From Dryocosmus kuriphilus (taxonomy: Eukaryota > Arthropoda > Insecta > Hymenoptera > Cynipidae), in contig CM076193.1 in assembly GCA_038277395.1 (NCBI GenBank), positions 93,449,583 through 93,513,582 of the forward strand: 64,000 nucleotides of DNA, read 5' to 3'. Below the pieces are notes generated by a model. That model made no database searches and was not told the origin of the DNA. It saw only the letters and a program-made list of their open reading frames with translations. The position numbers and the translations under genes were made by a program. Positions 62,901 to 64,000 of this stretch are shown here, piece by piece. Position 1 is the first letter of the stretch. Each line of letters begins with the position of its first letter.

Positions 62901-64000
62901 CAAGTGGCCCAACGAGTCAAGGTCGGCATGGGAAAGAGTTTAGGCTCTTTCTTTTTTTTTTGTTTCGTACTTATTTTTTAGAAAGCTCAAATCATTATAT
63001 TTTCGTTTCCTTTGTTTTCGTCCCCGTTGCCTGGGTTTAGGTCGGGGTAAGGAAACTAGGATAGGGCTCCTTAGTTCTTGCGTTTTGGTGTTGCGGTCTT
63101 TTTGCGGGCGTTCGCCTGCTGGGCCTGGAGGTCGTCCAACCATTTCATGTTGTTGGATGGGGAGTTCTTCCGACTTGTCAGAACGTGGGACGAATACTGT
63201 CCAGTGGGTTTTTCATTTTTGTTGAAACTCGCCCATAAATTTGGTCGGTCCATGTCGGGGAGAGGTACAAGAAGATTGGTTAGGGAAGCTTGGAAATTGG
63301 CCCCGAAGGGCGGGAGGGCAATTTCTCGAAAGTGCTTCCCGTTTGGTTAAATATACAACCAACCGGGAAAGTAACTCGGTTGTGGAAGGTGGAAGAGGAG
63401 GGTAGGGTGGATTCGGTCCGGATGGGAGCCGTTCAGATTCGGAGGTGCCGGCGGGAGGAGCCGGGAAGAGGGCACGGGCTTCTGGGAGCTTGGATGGGGG
63501 ACGATGAGAAGAGTTCAGGTTGTTCGTCCGTCGGGATAAGAAGGGTGTTCTGTTCGTCCGTATTTAAGGCTGAGATGAAGCTGGCGGCGGGAGAGAGCTC
63601 GGTTGCCGGCGACAGGGCGTTCTCCTGGAACAGGGTGCGGGTAGTCGGGTGATACCACTTGCCGGGAGTGGGCGGTAGCCCGCTGAGAAGAGTACGGGGC
63701 AACTCCAAATCCAGGGCGAAAACTGGAGTGGAGGCACGTGGGATGGCGAATCCCGTACTTATTTGCGATTGGCCGTTTGGAATCAAAGGTCCGCTGGGAG
63801 CTGATCCTAATGGGAACAGCTCGGTCGGAACCTGTAGCTTGGTGACCGGAGCCTCCTGTAAGGCGGTCGGCAGGGTTGGGATGTCTGCCTGTACAGTCGG
63901 TTCCCGAATCTCCGAAGAAGTGGAGACTAGTGATAGGACCGAAAGGTCCAGGTGAGAGCGGACAAATCCGGCTGAGAAACGCGGATGACGCCGAATGCTG
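62901..64000. other. GC-richer stretch, unassigned
   Basis: Clearly richer in G and C than the rest of the window, with long open frames on both strands (minus 62940-63143, 63071-63253 and 63433-63786; plus 63078-63350, 63290-63652 and 63659-63955). The minus-strand frames are Pro/Ser/Arg/Lys-rich (LPRPKPRQRGRKQRKRKY, SSPIQAPRSPCPLPGSSRR) and interrupted by stops. The base composition suggests the 5' region of a LINE or another gag-like ORF, but there is no motif to decide. It runs off the window end. Confidence 0.35.

Noticed and set aside
63078..63955. Plus-strand ORFs in the GC-rich end
   Set aside because: Open frames on both strands are expected from the composition; no motif favours a real gene on either strand.

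Overview
This window is a piece of an AT-rich arthropod nuclear genome, most likely an insect. The evidence is small GT-AG introns, one recognisable nuclear host gene (a mitochondrial ribosomal protein, bS18m/MRPS18A-like), and insect-style transposons: Tc1/mariner, EnSpm/CACTA, PIF/Harbinger, TTAA-target MITEs, hAT, several LINE clades, a tRNA-headed SINE and Ty3/gypsy. The species cannot be named from sequence alone. No rRNA, functional tRNA, CRISPR array or bacterial operon was seen.

Layout. 1-8.2 kb: no genes; diverged direct repeats, a 475-bp TTAA-flanked palindromic MITE and a ~1-kb foldback. 8.26-18.17 kb: candidate 9.9-kb EnSpm-like element with CCCAGTTAACAT inverted ends. On the minus strand it holds a five-exon gene for a DUF4806-like protein with a consistent 321-codon reading, and beside it a broken Tnp2-type transposase. 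A ~1.2-kb foldback and a candidate solo LTR are nested in it. 18.2-27 kb: no host gene; two arrays of a degenerate TTGAAATCC-type repeat, palindromes and a 2-kb long-TIR element. 27-33.7 kb: a ~165-bp tandem array flanked by inverted blocks of a ~110-bp repeat. A SINE inserted in the array, a Harbinger-type MITE inserted in the SINE, and a Tc1/mariner-like element with a full-length transposase ORF inserted in the MITE. A separate TTAA element also cut the array. 34-42.4 kb: inverted repeats, a ~150-bp repeat family split by a 2.6-kb Harbinger-type element, and an internally deleted mariner inside a palindromic TTAA element. 42.5-44.1 kb: fragments of two LINEs. 45.1-46.5 kb: two exons of the MRPS18A-like gene. 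47.3-60.9 kb: LINE fragments, a Ty3/gypsy element with an extra third ORF, a second broken DUF4817-type transposase followed by a 41-bp array, and a LINE 3' end. 61-64 kb: hAT remnants, a TA microsatellite and a GC-richer stretch that I could not assign.

How it fits together. Almost everything is transposon-derived and mostly dead: frameshifts, stops, internal deletions and catalytic substitutions are visible. The value lies in the nesting, which is readable because target duplications are preserved (TA, TTAA, CAG, TTA and a 15-bp SINE duplication). The other points of note are the intact spliced DUF4806-like gene beside a dead transposase, and the host ribosomal-protein gene whose following intron appears to be full of elements. 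I did not find a convincing new cellular system. The best candidates for something undescribed are the DUF4806/EnSpm element, the gypsy third ORF and the 165-bp/110-bp repeat locus.
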